Shown here piece after piece: positions 47,521-58,915 of a stretch of 64,000 nt of DNA; the first letter of the stretch is position 1; each line of letters opens with the position of its first letter. The position numbers were made by a program, and so were the translations under genes. The notes beneath the pieces were generated by a model. It had not been told where the DNA came from and did not search any database. It worked only from the letters and a program-made list of their open reading frames with translations. Source of the DNA: Tragulus kanchil (lineage: Eukaryota > Chordata > Mammalia > Artiodactyla > Tragulidae); the NCBI GenBank assembly GCA_022376925.1, contig JAIOJX010000025.1:138157301-138221300 (forward strand), given 5' to 3'.

Positions 47521-47689
47521 TGTGTTTTGAGTCCTTCGTCTTGATTTATCTTGTGCATCTGTTAGCAGGATATGTTCTAAGGTAATTGCTACTGTGGTTT
47601 ACCCCACCGTGGCTTAGAGAGCTTTCATAGGAATGTTCCGCTTTCAGGTGGTAGAGGAAACCTGCATATTTTGCCACCTTGTGGGTTAC

Positions 47690-48005
47690 ATTTTCCACTC
47701 TCTTGATATATTATTTGCTGCTGCAAAAAAGTTTTAAGTTTTGAGGTGATCAAGAAGTTGTAGTTTTCGTTTTTTCTTGTGCTTTTGATGTTGTATCTAA
47801 GAAACCATTGTCTAACCCAAGGATGTGAAGATTTACTCCTAGGCTTTGATGAGTTTTATAGTTTTGGCTCCTGTTTTTAGATCTATAATCTATTTTGAAT
47901 TAATTTTTTCATATGATGTGAAACAGGAATCTAGATTCATTCTTTGCAAATTAATATTCCATCATCTCTATGTGCTTTCTTTGTGTTAGTATTTGCCTAG
48001 CATAC
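47690..48005 (-). mobile_element. L1 ORF2-antisense fragment
   Basis: It contains gctgctgcaaaaaagtttta, gttgtatctaagaaaccatt and gatctataatctattttgaa, antisense L1 ORF2 landmarks. It is degenerate and repeated at 48831-49146. Confidence 0.7.
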
Positions 48006-48020
48006 TTTGCTATTATTTTT

Positions 48021-48351
48021 TTTTTTTATTTTTTTTAGATTTATTTATTTATTTATTTTGGAGGGGTGGGGTAGTGAGGGAGGGGAGCAGGTGGGCCACT
48101 TCTATTGGTCTTTCATTTCTCCATCCTCATCCGTCTTTGTTCTTTGGCTCCTGTGGGCCTCCCATCATGGTGGCCTCTGCTGTTGCAGAGCACCGGCTCT
48201 GGGCGCATGCGCTCCAGAGCTCCAGCTCCGTAATTGGACACATCAGTCCAGCCGCTCCGCAGCACATGGGATCTTCCCAGGCCAGGGCTCGAACCGGCGC
48301 CCCTTGCACTGCAAGGCGGTGTCCTTACCCACTGGACCACCAGGGAAGCCC
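48021..48351 (-). mobile_element. tRNA-type SINE, copy 1
   Basis: Tail, G-rich segment, body, and head ending ccaccagggaagccc. The target-site duplication tgctattattttt lies at 48008-48020 and 48352-48364. Confidence 0.9.
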
Positions 48352-48504
48352 TGCTATTATTTTTAGATACTATAATATTATAATTTACTTTTTAAATTTA
48401 TATTATTGAAAAATAACTTGATTTACAATGCTGTGTTGATTTCTGCTCTATAGCAAAGTGATTGTCATATATATATATATATATGCACATAATTTTTCAT
48501 ATTC

Positions 48505-48645
48505 TTTTAGAAATATTTATTTATTTATTTGGTTGCTCTGGGTCTTAGTTGCAGGACTCAAGTTCTTTAGGTGCAGCATGTGAACTCTGCACTGTGGGAT
48601 ATAGTTCCCTGATCAGGAATCGAACCTGGGCTCCGTATGATACCA
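48505..48645 (-). mobile_element. CHR-type SINE fragment, copy 1
   Basis: An A-tail remnant (atatttatttatttatttgg) is followed by ctgggtcttagttgcaggac and gatcaggaatcgaacctggg (antisense box B). The head is incomplete. Copied at 49641-49780. Confidence 0.75.
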
Positions 48646-48649
48646 TACT

Positions 48650-48790
48650 AATACCCTATGATAAACCATAATAGGAGAGTATGTTAAGAAAAAGAGTATA
48701 TACATATTAATATGTATACCTGAATCACTTTATAGCAATAATTAGCACATTGTAAATCAACTATACTTATTTAAAAATAAGACAATGTAA
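48650..48790 (+). mobile_element. Ruminant L1 3' end, sense, copy 1
   Basis: It reads gataaaccataataggagag, tatgttaagaaaaagagtat and tgtaaatcaactatacttat, the reverse complement of 47325-47490. It therefore forms an inverted pair with that L1 end. Copied at 49785-49925. Confidence 0.8.
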
Positions 48791-49161
48791 ATCATTAGGT
48801 CAAGAACTGCTTTGCCACCTTGTGGGTTACATTTTCCACTCTCTTGATATATTATTTGCTGCTGCAAAAAAGTTTTAAGTTTTGAGGTGATCAAGAAGTT
48901 GTAGTTTTCGTTTTTTCTTGTGCTTTTGATGTTGTATCTAAGAAACCATTGTCTAACCCAAGGATGTGAAGATTTACTCCTAGGCTTTGATGAGTTTTAT
49001 AGTTTTGGCTCCTGTTTTTAGATCTATAATCTATTTTGAATTAATTTTTTCATATGATGTGAAACAGGAATCTAGATTCATTCTTTGCAAATTAATATTC
49101 CATCATCTCTATGTGCTTTCTTTGTGTTAGTATTTGCCTAGCATACTTTGCTATTATTTTT

Positions 49162-49486
49162 TTTTTTTTTTAGATTTATTTATTTATTTATTTTGGAGGG
49201 GTGGGGTAGGGAGGGAGGGGAGCAGGTGGGCCACTTCTATTGGTCTTTCATTTCTCCATCCTCATCCGTCTTTGTTCTTTGGCTCCTGTGGGCCTCCCAT
49301 CATGGTGGCCTCTGCTGTTGCAGAGCACCGGCTCTGGGCGCATGCGCTCCAGAGCTCCAGCTCCGTAATTGGACACATCAGTCCAGCCGCTCCGCAGCAC
49401 ATGGGATCTTCCCAGGCCAGGGCTCGAACCGGCGCCCCTTGCACTGCAAGGCGGTGTCCTTACCCACTGGACCACCAGGGAAGCCC
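49162..49486 (-). mobile_element. tRNA-type SINE, copy 2 (by D13)
   Basis: Copy of 48021-48351 with the same target-site duplication (49149-49161, 49487-49499) and a shorter T-run. Confidence 0.9.
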
Positions 49487-49924
49487 TGCTATTATTTTTA
49501 GATACTATAATATTATAATTTACTTTTTAAATTTATATTATTGAAAAATAACTTGATTTACAATGCTGTGTTGATTTCTGCTCTATAGCAAAGTGATTGT
49601 CATATATATATATATATATGCACATAATTTTTCATATTCTTTTAGAAATATTTATTTATTTATTTGGTTGCTCTGGGTCTTAGTTGCAGGACTCAAGTTC
49701 TTTAGGTGCAGCATGTGAACTCTGCACTGTGGGATATAGTTCCCTGATCAGGAATCGAACCTGGGCTCCGTATGATACCATACTAATACCCTATGATAAA
49801 CCATAATAGGAGAGTATGTTAAGAAAAAGAGTATATACATATTAATATGTATACCTGAATCACTTTATAGCAATAATTAGCACATTGTAAATCAACTATA
49901 CTTATTTAAAAAATAAGACAATAA

Positions 49925-50148
49925 AAAAAGATAAAGCATAGATATTCATAGACACAGTTCAAACTCTGGCAGTTGGACACTGAGATACTGCGCATAGTTG
50001 CTGCGGAAGGAGCTGTGTTGGAATTAAAGAGTCTTAGCCATTGGACCGCTAAGAAAGTCCCCCTGTTCATATTCTTTTCCATTATGGTTTATCACAAGAA
50101 TGCCTTTGTAATTTAGGTGTAAGTTATTTAACATGCAACAGTTATCCC
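49925..50148. other. Degenerate SINE and L1 scraps
   Basis: At 49975-50065 a decayed tRNA-SINE-like segment (agtcttagccattggaccgc) occurs, and at 50068-50095 an L1 scrap (ttcttttccattatggttta). Confidence 0.45.
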
Positions 50149-50564
50149 CAATTTTACAGACTTGCAAAAATGTCTGAAATTAAGTGAATTACCCACAAAC
50201 CCATGCACAGAATAGAAAATACTATGGCAAAGAGACAGACACAACTTGCGACAGAGCAACAACTGTGGATAGGATAGGTGTTTTCTAAGTCTCACCCCAT
50301 CCCAAAAGCCACTGCCTGCCCTTTGAGTCATTTAAATATGCCCACCTCACTCACCTTGAACTCTGAATATTCACAATAATCCATGCCCTGGAGTGGGCAG
50401 GAGGGAATTATTAACCTTATGCTTGACTAATGGAAACTTTCAAAATGATGGGCTACTTCAGTTTCCTCAGTTTGGACTGGGAAGACAGTAAGGTTCTGAA
50501 GAAGTTGGTAGGGACAATCAAGATACTTCCTACACCACAATATTTCTACTAGTTTAGTTTTTTC

Positions 50565-50768
50565 CTATCTTACTGGCTCAGACGATAAAGATTCCACCTG
50601 CAGTGCAGGATACCTGGGTTCAATCCCTGAGTTGGGAAGATCCCCTGGAGAAGGAAATGGCAACCCACTCCAGTATTCTTGCCTGGAGAATCCCCAAGGA
50701 CAGAGGATTCTGGTTGACTATAGTCCATGGAGTAGTAAAGAGTCGGACATGACTGAGTGACCAAGCAT
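50565..50768 (+). mobile_element. Bov-tA SINE, copy 1
   Basis: A tRNA-like part (actggctcagacgataaaga, gggttcaatccctgagttgg) followed by the BovA part (ggaaatggcaacccactcca, gagtcggacatgactgagtg). Copied at 51617-51820. Confidence 0.9.
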
Positions 50769-50960
50769 GTGTGACATTTATTTGTACAGTTACTTTCTCT
50801 CCCATTCAGTTCATTGGTCTCTCCTCTTAGTGAGAGTTTTTACTATTCCATTAATTTCCTCAGCACTAAGAAAATTCCATGTAAATACAGGAGAATAGGA
50901 TGATAAAACAGAAATGATGGAGTATGGCATCCTGAGGCTTTGGAAGTCTATGGTCTACCT

Positions 50961-51176
50961 CAGGGTTTTCAACCTTGGCACTACAGACATTTCAGACCAG
51001 AGAATTCTTGGTTCTCTGGAGGGTGTTCCGTGTACTGTAGAATGTTTAGGAGCATCTCTAGCATCTACCCACTAGATGCCAGTAGTAGCACCTATGAGTC
51101 AGTTGTGACAACCAACAATGTCTCCAGAAACTGCTCAGTGTTTCCTAGAAAAATTACCCACAACTGAGAACTACTG
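50961..51176 (-). mobile_element. MER5A (hAT-Charlie) element, copy 1
   Basis: Antisense MER5A: cagggttttcaaccttggca at one end, gaactactg at the other (complementary terminal repeats of a hAT element), and the internal ctagatgccagtagtagcac and tgacaaccaacaatgtctcc. An old non-autonomous DNA transposon. Confidence 0.88.
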
Positions 51177-51616
51177 AATTTCATTACCCACAACTGAACT
51201 ACAATTTTACAGACTTGCAAAATGTCTGAAATTAAGTGAATTACCCACAAACCCATGCACAGAATAGAAAATACTATGGCAAAGAGACAGACACAACTTG
51301 CGACAGAGCAACAACTGTGGATAGGATAGGTGTTTTCTAAGTCTCACCCCATCCCAAAAGCCACTGCCTGCCCTTTGAGTCATTTAAATATGCCCACCTC
51401 ACTCACCTTGAACTCTGAATATTCACAATAATCCATGCCCTGGAGTGGGCAGGAGGGAATTATTAACCTTATGCTTGACTAATGGAAACTTTCAAAATGA
51501 TGGGCTACTTCAGTTTCCTCAGTTTGGACTGGGAAGACAGTAAGGTTCTGAAGAAGTTGGTAGGGACAATCAAGATACTTCCTACACCACAATATTTCTA
51601 CTAGTTTAGTTTTTTC

Positions 51617-51820
51617 CTATCTTACTGGCTCAGACGATAAAGATTCCACCTGCAGTGCAGGATACCTGGGTTCAATCCCTGAGTTGGGAAGATCCCCTGG
51701 AGAAGGAAATGGCAACCCACTCCAGTATTCTTGCCTGGAGAATCCCCAAGGACAGAGGATTCTGGTTGACTATAGTCCATGGAGTAGTAAAGAGTCGGAC
51801 ATGACTGAGTGACCAAGCAT
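51617..51820 (+). mobile_element. Bov-tA SINE, copy 2 (by D14)
   Basis: Copy of 50565-50768 at offset 1052 bp. Confidence 0.9.
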
Positions 51821-52012
51821 GTGTGACATTTATTTGTACAGTTACTTTCTCTCCCATTCAGTTCATTGGTCTCTCCTCTTAGTGAGAGTTTTTACTATTC
51901 CATTAATTTCCTCAGCACTAAGAAAATTCCATGTAAATACAGGAGAATAGGATGATAAAACAGAAATGATGGAGTATGGCATCCTGAGGCTTTGGAAGTC
52001 TATGGTCTACCT

Positions 52013-52231
52013 CAGGGTTTTCAACCTTGGCACTACAGACATTTCAGACCAGAGAATTCTTGGTTCTCTGGAGGGTGTTCCGTGTACTGTAGAATGTTTA
52101 GGAGCATCTCTAGCATCTACCCACTAGATGCCAGTAGTAGCACCTATGAGTCAGTTGTGACAACCAACAATGTCTCCAGAAACTGCTCAGTGTTTCCTAG
52201 AGGAAAAATTACCCACAACTGAGAACTACTG
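52013..52231 (-). mobile_element. MER5A (hAT-Charlie) element, copy 2 (by D14)
   Basis: Copy of 50961-51176 with 3 extra bases near the end. Its last part appears a third time at 53276-53366 through D15. Confidence 0.88.
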
Positions 52232-54405
52232 AATTTCTATTAACTACAGAATTTCTTTCTCATATTCTTTAATCTGTAATCTGTAAAGCAGCAGTTAACA
52301 AATGGTTAAATATTTTTAAAATTCTCAGCGTTCTGCATCTTTCTTTTGTATTGCATGACAGTCTCTGAAAATCCATGTGTTACGTGTCCATTACTTTTCT
52401 TCCCATTCAGTTCATTGTTTTTTGGTTACTCCTACTTTGATAGTATATTATAGCCCTGTTATTATAGCCCTAAATATAGTGACCAGAAGGCAATATGTTT
52501 GAAAAGTGAAGGGAAAAAACAGTACCTGTCAAAAGTGGTGCCTGATAGTTTGATTTCTGAGACCCATGAGACCCAGAGTTCATTAGAGTTAAGAAAGCTC
52601 AAATATTAGCATAAATTCTCTAGAATGCTTTCAATAATTTATGGGCATATAATCTTAAAAGACATTAGACCTAATTTGATTCATGTAAATTTGAATTTTT
52701 ATAGCATGTGTATTCATGTCCTTGGCAACATTATAATACGTCAAGAAAAAGACCCCAGGTATATGTTCTATACAGACTTACTTTTGGGCTTCTGAGAACT
52801 TCTAATGCTACTAGATCACATCAAGGAAAACTTGTTCAAGCCTTCACAAAACTTTTCCTTGGGCTTATTTGGAATAAAGCAGACATCATTTAGAATATGT
52901 AAGCACTGAACAATGATCTCTATATTTATAAAAATACACAACCAGATTCTGGGAGTTAACTAAAATGTTTATTTACAAAATCCTAGTTGGATAAGACAGT
53001 ATGCACTAGATTTTTCCACTATCCAAGCTGCTCCTTCAAGTCAGGCACCCGCATTAAAATTAGTACTCCTGTTTTTGGCACTGGCACATCTGACTCAAGA
53101 GGGAACGCCTGTTACGGATACCCTCGTCTTCTGCATCTTTTGTCACTGAGGATTTATTTTCTGCTTTGTTTTCAATTTCCTTATTAATAGTGGTACAGAA
53201 TTGTTTTTAGCATCTTTGCATGCCTTGTGAAGGAAAAGATCGCCAGAAAAGGGTTTCCACGTTCCATTGGAAAAGACCTATGAGTCAGTTGTGACAACCA
53301 ACAATGTCTCCAGAAACTGCTCAGTGTTTCCTAGAGGAAAAATTACCCACAACTGAGAACTACTGAATTTCTATTAACTACAGAATTTCTTTCTCATATT
53401 CTTTAATCTGTAATCTGTAAAGCAGCAGTTAACAAATGGTTAAATATTTTTAAAATTCTCAGCGTTCTGCATCTTTCTTTTGTATTGCATGACAGTCTCT
53501 GAAAATCCATGTGTTACGTGTCCATTACTTTTCTTCCCATTCAGTTCATTGTTTTTTGGTTACTCCTACTTTGATAGTATATTATAGCCCTGTTATTATA
53601 GCCCTAAATATAGTGACCAGAAGGCAATATGTTTGAAAAGTGAAGGGAAAAAACAGTACCTGTCAAAAGTGGTGCCTGATAGTTTGATTTCTGAGACCCA
53701 TGAGACCCAGAGTTCATTAGAGTTAAGAAAGCTCAAATATTAGCATAAATTCTCTAGAATGCTTTCAATAATTTATGGGCATATAATCTTAAAAGACATT
53801 AGACCTAATTTGATTCATGTAAATTTGAATTTTTATAGCATGTGTATTCATGTCCTTGGCAACATTATAATACGTCAAGAAAAAGACCCCAGGTATATGT
53901 TCTATACAGACTTACTTTTGGGCTTCTGAGAACTTCTAATGCTACTAGATCACATCAAGGAAAACTTGTTCAAGCCTTCACAAAACTTTTCCTTGGGCTT
54001 ATTTGGAATAAAGCAGACATCATTTAGAATATGTAAGCACTGAACAATGATCTCTATATTTATAAAAATACACAACCAGATTCTGGGAGTTAACTAAAAT
54101 GTTTATTTACAAAATCCTAGTTGGATAAGACAGTATGCACTAGATTTTTCCACTATCCAAGCTGCTCCTTCAAGTCAGGCACCCGCATTAAAATTAGTAC
54201 TCCTGTTTTTGGCACTGGCACATCTGACTCAAGAGGGAACGCCTGTTACGGATACCCCTCGTCTTCTGCATCTTTTGTCACTGAGGATTTATTTTCTGCT
54301 TTGTTTTCAATTTCCTTATTAATAGTGGTACAGAATTGTTTTTAGCATCTTTGCATGCCTTGTGAAGGAAAAGATCGCCAGAAAAGGGTTTCCACGTTCC
54401 ATTGA
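52142..54405 (+). repeat. Tandem duplication D15 (offset 1134 bp)
   Basis: Copy 1 is 52142-53275 and copy 2 is 53276-54405. It starts inside the MER5A element. One C differs in tacccctcg/taccctcg, which changes the local reading frames. Otherwise intergenic, without a supported gene. Confidence 0.95.
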
Positions 54406-54700
54406 AAGAAACAATCATAGCAAAACATACAAAACAACAACAACAACAACAAAAAACCCCAACTGTGTTTCCAGTTAAGCCACAAAAAGGAAAAGGCAGT
54501 TTTCTTAAAATTTCAAAGTCAATGTTTAATTTCATTCTGGCTGTGAACATTAACGCCCAATGTCAGCATCACTCTGTTCAGATGTATAGCCACTCAGCAG
54601 AGCAATTTTGAGCCCTTCTGTTTCTGGGTGGCATCTTACAACTTGTTTGTTTGACTTTCAGGAGTCCCGAAGCCGTTTCTCAACGTCGGTACTCTGCAGG
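54406..54700. other. Upstream flank of the CpG island
   Basis: Contains a short (AAC)n run at 54432-54450 and otherwise unique sequence; GC content rises towards 54700. Confidence 0.5.
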
Positions 54701-55119
54701 GTGAAACTCCTTCTGGAGTCCAGGTGGTTCCCTTTAGGCACCTAGCTCATCCAGGTGCCGCGGGCCGGATTTGCATCCCCTGGGGGTGGTAGTTGTGGGT
54801 CCGGAGTTCCTGCGCCACGTGAGCCTCCCGTGAGCCTCCCACGCTAACCTTAGACCCCCCGAGTCAGCCGGGGGCACCCCCCGCAGAGGTGGAGAGGGCA
54901 CTGACCAATCCCACGCCCTTCCCAGTGACCAGCTCCAATTTCTGGGCACCCCACCCCCACCCCCAGGGGAAGGGAGCCGTCCCGCGGCGTCTTTCCTGGA
55001 GGGCGCGAAAGGAAACTCAGGGTTCACCCGACCCCGCGGCAGGGGCCGGCGGCCCAGGGGCGAAGCCGGGCGGGGCCGCGGCGCGGGTGCGAGCGCCCGA
55101 GGCGCGGGCGGAGCCATGT

Positions 55120-55354
55120 GACCACGCCGCGCGGGGCCGGGCGCGCAGTGCCGCGCGGCGGCGGCGGCGGGGAGAGCAATGGAGGCCGGGGCCGCCTGAG
55201 AGGCGGGTGCGCTGCCGGTGCTGCTGCGGAGGCTGCTGGTGCCGCGGGAGCGCCGCGGGAGCGCCGCGGGCTGTGCATCCGCGCCGGCCGCCCGCACGGG
55301 ATCGCCGTCGCCGTCCAGCCCCTCTCCAGCCCCGGCGCCCGGCCGGGACCTCAG
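55120..55354 (+). other. Putative CRACD non-coding exon 1
   Basis: Exon end inferred from the strong donor cctcag|gtgagc at 55354/55355, inside the CpG island; the start is uncertain (TATA-less, probably several starts near 55080-55180). It contains only a tiny frame, ATG at 55179 to TGA at 55197 (six codons), so the main coding sequence must start in a later exon outside the window. The rest of the window would be intron 1. The gene assignment rests on gene order, not on protein sequence. Confidence 0.55.
55179..55199 (+). other. Possible short upstream ORF
   Basis: MEAGAA then stop, with an A at -3 relative to the ATG and a G at +4, in the putative exon 1. It could lower translation of the main frame if the exon is transcribed as proposed. 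Confidence 0.3.
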
Positions 55355-55934
55355 GTGAGCGCCCTCCCGGCCCGCGGCCGGAGCCAGACAATGGGTGCAG
55401 CGCGCGGGCTTCTTCCTTGCCACGGCGCCCCTCGGGCCAGGCCCCCGCAGCGCCCCGGGGTCCCCGACCTTGCCGCTGCCCTGGGGGAGTGGGCTTGTCT
55501 TGGCCAGTCGTGGACTTCGGGGCGGTGTCCGCGCGTGTGCGGCGCGGACCCTCCCCGAGGCACCCGGCGCGTGGTGTGCGGGGCTTTGGATTTCCTGCGA
55601 GGAACCTGCGGTCGGGCTGCGCCCCCGGGAACTGGCCGAGAGCGTGGGACCTTTGAATTCCCTCTGTCCTCCCGGCGCCGCGGCATCCGGTGCCGGGGTC
55701 CCCGGCTGGGGTCCCGGCTGCGGCGGGGGTTAACGAGAGACCTCGCCGTCTGGGATCTCGGGCACTGACCCGGCTCAGCCACCTCCCCGCACCCCTCCCC
55801 ACTGCATTGCTTTGTTTAACCTCTGCCGAGCCATTTCGCTCTAACTCTTGTTGCCCCAAATCTGATGAGCCACCAATTTGATGATGAGGCAAGACAAAGG
55901 TTTTCCCTGTTTACAAGGGCTGAGCCGGGAGACT

Positions 55935-58091
55935 GCACGCTGCCAGTGGTGTAGAAATGTGTTTTCCTTATCTGCTTCCCTGGGTTCTTGGGGTGGTTTT
56001 CCTGGTTCTGTAACCGGCCTTGTTTGCAGAGCTCTGTAGTGGTGACATTGGACCTCCTAACCGTGCCGAGACGGTGGGTGGGGTACGGCTTTTATTCCTG
56101 CATATCAGTAAACAGAAGGGCAGACGGTTACATTTGAGATGCTCCCAGAATAGAGGCAGCGTAGTCGTTTTCTGAATTCTGCATTTTAAGAGACAAAAAA
56201 ATATGTATTTAAAGACACAGGGATTCACTGGATGGACGGGGAGGCAGGGGGCAGAAAACCTAGTAACTACAACCATGTGTTGTGAAATTTTAATATGGTT
56301 TGAAGAATAATGGCCCGGAAACTGATCTGGTGTAGGTGAGGGAGTGCGCGTGTGTGTCGGGGGGGGGGGTGTTGATGGAGAGGGAGTGGTTAGAATACAA
56401 AGGATAAGGCGATTTTATTCAAAGGTTCTTAGTATCCTGTAGCAAATTTTCACTTCATCAAGTTGTCGTTAAATCATTGTACCTCTATAAAAATCACCTG
56501 TAGTAGTTGTTGAACTATATGTAAAATGGCTCACAATTACTTGGCATTGTAATGTGACTCAGGAATGGGAAAACAACAGTCAATTTTGAGTAATTCTTAG
56601 AAATCAACAAAGGAAAGACACTTACACTGCTCCCTTTATTCTATGAGAAAACCGAATCCGGGTTCAATGTATTGAACAGAAAATTACCTGTAGGAAAAAA
56701 AAATTGCAAAGGTAGGTTTTTTTTTTTTTTTAAGAAACATTTTGAAAAATGCATCTTATATAAGTGATATGGAGGGTTTCATTACTTCAACTCAGATATG
56801 TGAAGGGAAGAAAATCAAGGCTACTGGATGGCCCTTTTTCAGTATTAAAGCTTAGTTTCTTTCAAACCCTGATATTTATAGTCACCTCTGAAACGGAGAA
56901 ACTTTCACTCTAAAGACTTAGCAGTCACTTAGCACTGAATTTGGAGTTGGGAAGATAATACTGACTTCACACACTTAGGCAAGCGGTGTGAGAAACAGAA
57001 GCTTCCTTCCCCGCACGCTGCCAGTGGTGTAGAAATGTGTTTTCCTTATCTGCTTCCCTGGGTTCTTGGGGTGGTTTTCCTGGTTCTGTAACCGGCCTTG
57101 TTTGCAGAGCTCTGTAGTGGTGACATTGGACCTCCTAACCGTGCCGAGACGGTGGGTGGGGTACGGCTTTTATTCCTGCATATCAGTAAACAGAAGGGCA
57201 GACGGTTACATTTGAGATGCTCCCAGAATAGAGGCAGCGTAGTCGTTTTCTGAATTCTGCATTTTAAGAGACAAAAAAATATGTATTTAAAGACACAGGG
57301 ATTCACTGGATGGACGGGGAGGCAGGGGGCAGAAAACCTAGTAACTACAACCATGTGTTGTGAAATTTTAATATGGTTTGAAGAATAATGGCCCGGAAAC
57401 TGATCTGGTGTAGGTGAGGGAGTGCGCGTGTGTGTCGGGGGTGGGGGTGTTGATGGAGAGGGAGTGGTTAGAATACAAAGGATAAGGCGATTTTATTCAA
57501 AGGTTCTTAGTATCCTGTAGCAAATTTTCACTTCATCAAGTTGTCGTTAAATCATTGTACCTCTATAAAAATCACCTGTAGTAGTTGTTGAACTATATGT
57601 AAAATGGCTCACAATTACTTGGCATTGTAATGTGACTCAGGAATGGGAAAACAACAGTCAATTTTGAGTAATTCTTAGAAATCAACAAAGGAAAGACACT
57701 TACACTGCTCCCTTTATTCTATGAGAAAACCGAATCCGGGTTCAATGTATTGAACAGAAAATTACCTGTAGGAAAAAAAAATTGCAAAGGTAGGTTTTTT
57801 TTTTTTTTTTAAGAAACATTTTGAAAAATGCATCTTATATAAGTGATATGGAGGGTTTCATTACTTCAACTCAGATATGTGAAGGGAAGAAAATCAAGGC
57901 TACTGGATGGCCCTTTTTCAGTATTAAAGCTTAGTTTCTTTCAAACCCTGATATTTATAGTCACCTCTGAAACGGAGAAACTTTCACTCTAAAGACTTAG
58001 CAGTCACTTAGCACTGAATTTGGAGTTGGGAAGATAATACTGACTTCACACACTTAGGCAAGCGGTGTGAGAAACAGAAGCTTCCTTCCCC
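55935..58091 (+). repeat. Tandem duplication D16 (offset 1078 bp)
   Basis: Copy 1 is 55935-57012 and copy 2 is 57013-58091. Differences are in homopolymers: a G-run at 56361/57438 and a T-run at 56719/57797. It begins just downstream of the CpG island. Confidence 0.95.
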
Positions 58092-58350
58092 CGAAGGAGG
58101 GGATTAAGTGTATGAAAGTCTCATTCACCTTGTACAGCAGAAAATAACACAACATTGTAAAGCAACTATCCTCCAATTAAATGTTTAAAAAGTCAAAAAA
58201 TAAAGCTTCCACGTAGTTCTTTGCAAGCTATAAAGCACTGTAATAAATGTAGGTTATTATTATTGCTAGGTGAGGAAGTTGTATCTTATAATTTTCTCTT
58301 ACACACTTTTGGGAAAATTAGTTGAAATTCATATGAAATTCTCCAGGGTA

Positions 58351-58466
58351 GGGGGCTTCCCTGGTTCATTCGTGTTAAGACACAGGTGCTTCCACAGCAG
58401 GGGGCTGGGAAACTAGGGTCCTGCAAACACTGTGACATGGCCAGAAAAAAAAAAAAAAGAAGAAAA
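58351..58466 (+). mobile_element. Internally deleted tRNA-type SINE, copy 1
   Basis: The head gggcttccctggttcattcg runs to an A-rich tail. A perfect 16-bp target-site duplication gaaattctccagggta lies at 58335-58350 and 58467-58482. Only about 115 bp long. Confidence 0.88.
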
Positions 58467-58605
58467 GAAATTCTCCAGGGTAAGGGACAGTCTAGTGTAT
58501 ACTAGGTGTTCAGTAAATAGTTGAAGAAAGAATGAATTAATGAGAAATGAAATACAAATGGATAAAATGTTCATATAGATTGAATTGGTCTACTTATTTT
58601 AGTTT

Positions 58606-58915
58606 AATGAACATTTACTGAAGGCCTATTGTGTGCCAAGAACTGTAGAGACTGTTTGCACATACAGTTATAAAATCCTGGTGACTTTCCTTTTTTGATC
58701 ACGTGTGATGTATGTTTCTATGAAGACCGAGGCCCCTTGGGTCATGTTAATGATCATCTCATGTAACTGAGTAGTGCTGTAGAACATTTCACTCGTTATA
58801 AGTACAAATACTTTCTCACAATGGCCTGTGGGGAGGCAGGGCAGATGCTATCATTCCCGTTTTGTAGGTGAGGAAATCCAGACCCAGCAAGATTAAATGA
58901 CTTGCCAACTCCTCC
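58606..58915 (-). mobile_element. MIR/L2-type remnant, copy 1
   Basis: It contains gaacatttactgaaggccta, ttgtgtgccaagaactgtag, and gtaggtgaggaaatccagac followed by aaatgacttgcc. These are ordered landmarks of MIR/L2 in antisense. Copied at 59705-60014. Confidence 0.6.

Larger units (their letters stand above)
47671..49922 (+). repeat. Tandem duplication D13 (offset 1141 bp)
   Basis: Copy 1 is 47671-48788 and copy 2 is 48812-49922. A 23-bp piece (taaatcattaggtcaagaac...) fills the junction. Differences are in T-runs (48018/49160) and single bases in the G-rich SINE tail. Confidence 0.95.
50149..52242 (+). repeat. Tandem duplication D14 (offset 1052-1053 bp)
   Basis: Copy 1 is 50149-51201 and copy 2 is 51202-52242, containing one Bov-tA and one MER5A. 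At the junction attacccacaactgaa is repeated out of place. Copy 2 overlaps the start of D15 by about 100 bp. Confidence 0.95.
54700..55820 (+). promoter_or_regulatory. CpG island promoter, probably of CRACD
   Basis: The only strongly CpG-dense segment of the window, in sharp contrast to AT-rich flanks. It contains a CCAAT motif (54905-54909), a GC box gggcggggcc (55068-55077) and an E-box/M-box-like ccatgtgac (55115-55123). No TATA box is evident. Long open frames on both strands (up to 291 codons) are the usual effect of high GC and are not supported as proteins. In human, CRACD (KIAA1211, an actin capping-protein inhibitor) is the next gene after CEP135 on the same strand, which fits the orientation of the splice donor at 55355. 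Confidence 0.75.

Noticed and set aside
4678..49475. Recurrent ~75-codon frame starting MVQW(V/I)RT
   Set aside because: It is the sense reading of the tRNA-type SINE body. It recurs only where that SINE occurs and lacks any gene context.
54734..55892. Long overlapping frames of 143-291 codons on both strands in the CpG island
   Set aside because: High GC removes stop codons from all frames; several frames on both strands are open at once, composition is Arg/Pro/Ala-rich, and a strong splice donor cuts through them.
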